From Bacteroidota bacterium (GTDB lineage Bacteria; Bacteroidota; Bacteroidia; Bacteroidales; Marinifilaceae), in contig JAEXFF010000135.1 in assembly GCA_023400335.1 (NCBI GenBank), forward strand, positions 1 to 7,199: a stretch of DNA of 7,199 bases. Direction: 5' to 3'. The translations under genes were made by a program, and so were the position numbers. Numbering within the stretch: the first letter of the stretch is position 1; every line of letters starts with the position of its first letter. Below, piece by piece: positions 6,616 through 7,199 of the stretch. Below the pieces are notes generated by a model. It ran no database searches. It was not told the origin of the DNA and saw nothing but the letters and a program-made list of their open reading frames with translations.

Positions 6616-7070
6616 TCCGTTTATGACTGATAAAATACAACAAAAGCCCAGCGATAAATAGCAATTCAGGCATCTGTAAAAAAGAAAAATTGTACCCCTC
6701 CTATCCGATCGTTAAAATAAAAAATGTCCGTAAAACCTGGACGATACACCGGTTAGCAAACTTTTAAAATATTCCTCCTCCTTTTTAAAACCGGAAGTGA
6801 CAAAAGAACAGTCCTTTTGCCACTTCCTTCCTCTTTTTTCTAATCACTCTCCGTATTGACGAGCTTTATCCCTACCCTATTTTCAGTGTAATCTTCAACC
6901 GGCACCTTCTCTTCTTTTCTCTTTTACAACGGGGAAAAACGACCCGGAAAAATGTTGTATATAACAAATATGCTTATTTATAGGTAACATCTCTCTCCAA
7001 AATCCCCATATTTTGGTATATCAACAATCTTTCATTCTTTTTATTATTGCAATCCTAAAATTTAAAAATC
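6616..7070. other. Long non-coding region after the polyol operon
   Basis: These 455 bases contain a 177-base stretch between the transporter stop and a strong terminator, the terminator itself (6793-6840), and about 230 AT-rich bases leading to the next gene. No frame of convincing length or composition occurs in either part. The leader of the last gene has only a one-mismatch -7 box (TATTATTG, 7042-7049), and its nearest TTTG (7012-7015) is too far upstream. The 177 bases before the terminator would be an unusually long 3' untranslated region and could hide a small RNA, but I see no supporting promoter. Confidence 0.5.
6793..6840 (+). terminator. Strong intrinsic terminator of the dehydrogenase-transporter operon
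   Basis: The left arm at 6793-6806 (GGAAGTGACAAAAG) pairs with the right arm at 6814-6827 (CTTTTGCCACTTCC) over 14 positions with a single A-C mismatch, closing a seven-base loop. TTCCTC and then six T (6833-6839 region) follow the stem. With the stem and T run in this order it fits termination on the + strand. No other gene lies between it and the transporter stop 177 bases upstream. Confidence 0.8.
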
Positions 7071-7199
7071 GTGTATAAATTAATTCTGTTGTGTCAATTT
7101 TTGTTCTGGTATTTAGCATTAACTGCTCAAAAACCGGATCTGACCTTATCCGGTAAAATAATGGATCAATATACACGGGAAGGACTCGGATTTGCAACC
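7071..7199 (+). CDS. Start of a secreted or outer-membrane protein with a carboxypeptidase-regulatory-like N-terminus (3' end outside window)
   Basis: The frame is open from the GTG at 7071 to the window edge, 43 codons. The first 19 residues form a signal peptide: K3, then LILLCQFLFWYLAL, ending TA before Q20, a typical signal peptidase I cut. After it, LTLSGKIMDQYTREGLGFAT fits the opening of the carboxypeptidase-regulatory-like domain (pattern G-x-[IV]-x-D-x4-x-x-L-x-[FY]-A-[TN]) that begins many Bacteroidota TonB-dependent receptors and related outer-membrane proteins. A stop codon (TAA at 7056-7058) lies upstream in frame with no ATG between, so GTG is the best start. The cysteine at residue 8 is within the hydrophobic core and not in a lipobox, so it is probably not a lipoprotein. 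The rest of the protein, and so its function, cannot be seen. Confidence 0.7.
   Translation, partial: MYKLILLCQFLFWYLALTAQKPDLTLSGKIMDQYTREGLGFAT

Overview
The window looks like a chromosomal stretch of a Bacteroidota bacterium, most likely a gut Bacteroidales member. The base composition is AT-rich, leaders upstream of starts are A-rich with little Shine-Dalgarno sequence, and one promoter candidate has the Bacteroides-type TAnnTTTG -7 box. The proteins are of types common in that group: an outer-membrane phospholipase, a DAO-type FAD oxidoreductase, an FHS-type sugar permease, and a secreted protein opening with a carboxypeptidase-regulatory-like strand pattern. The genus cannot be fixed from the sequence alone.

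Layout. Positions 3-143 hold the C-terminal end of an unrecognised protein. A 369-base non-coding stretch follows, bracketed by two identical 31-base hairpins (155-185 and 469-499) in opposite orientation. Then, on the + strand, come a DUF169 protein (513-1238) and an outer membrane phospholipase A (1306-2202). A FAD-dependent oxidoreductase on the - strand (2240-3460) converges on the phospholipase. A 355-base divergent region separates it from a two-gene + strand operon: a mannitol-dehydrogenase-family polyol/hexonate oxidoreductase (3816-5279) and an FHS-family sugar transporter (5287-6615), 7 bases apart. A strong intrinsic terminator lies at 6793-6840. The window ends in the first 43 codons of a secreted protein that apparently starts with GTG at 7071.

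How the genes work together. The clear functional unit is the dehydrogenase-permease pair: the permease would import a sugar or sugar alcohol, and the NAD(P)-dependent dehydrogenase would interconvert polyol and ketose (mannitol/fructose is the leading guess). A promoter candidate and a 7-base inverted repeat lie in its long leader. The phospholipase keeps its whole catalytic and calcium-binding set with E. coli spacing and should be active. The DUF169 protein and the oxidoreductase have no visible pathway link to their neighbours.

I found no phage, CRISPR, transposase, toxin-antitoxin or defence genes. The part that known features explain least is the inverted pair of palindromes around the 283-base non-coding segment at 186-468. 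It could be a small non-autonomous mobile element, an invertible regulatory segment, or a pair of inward-facing terminators. The sequence alone does not decide between these.
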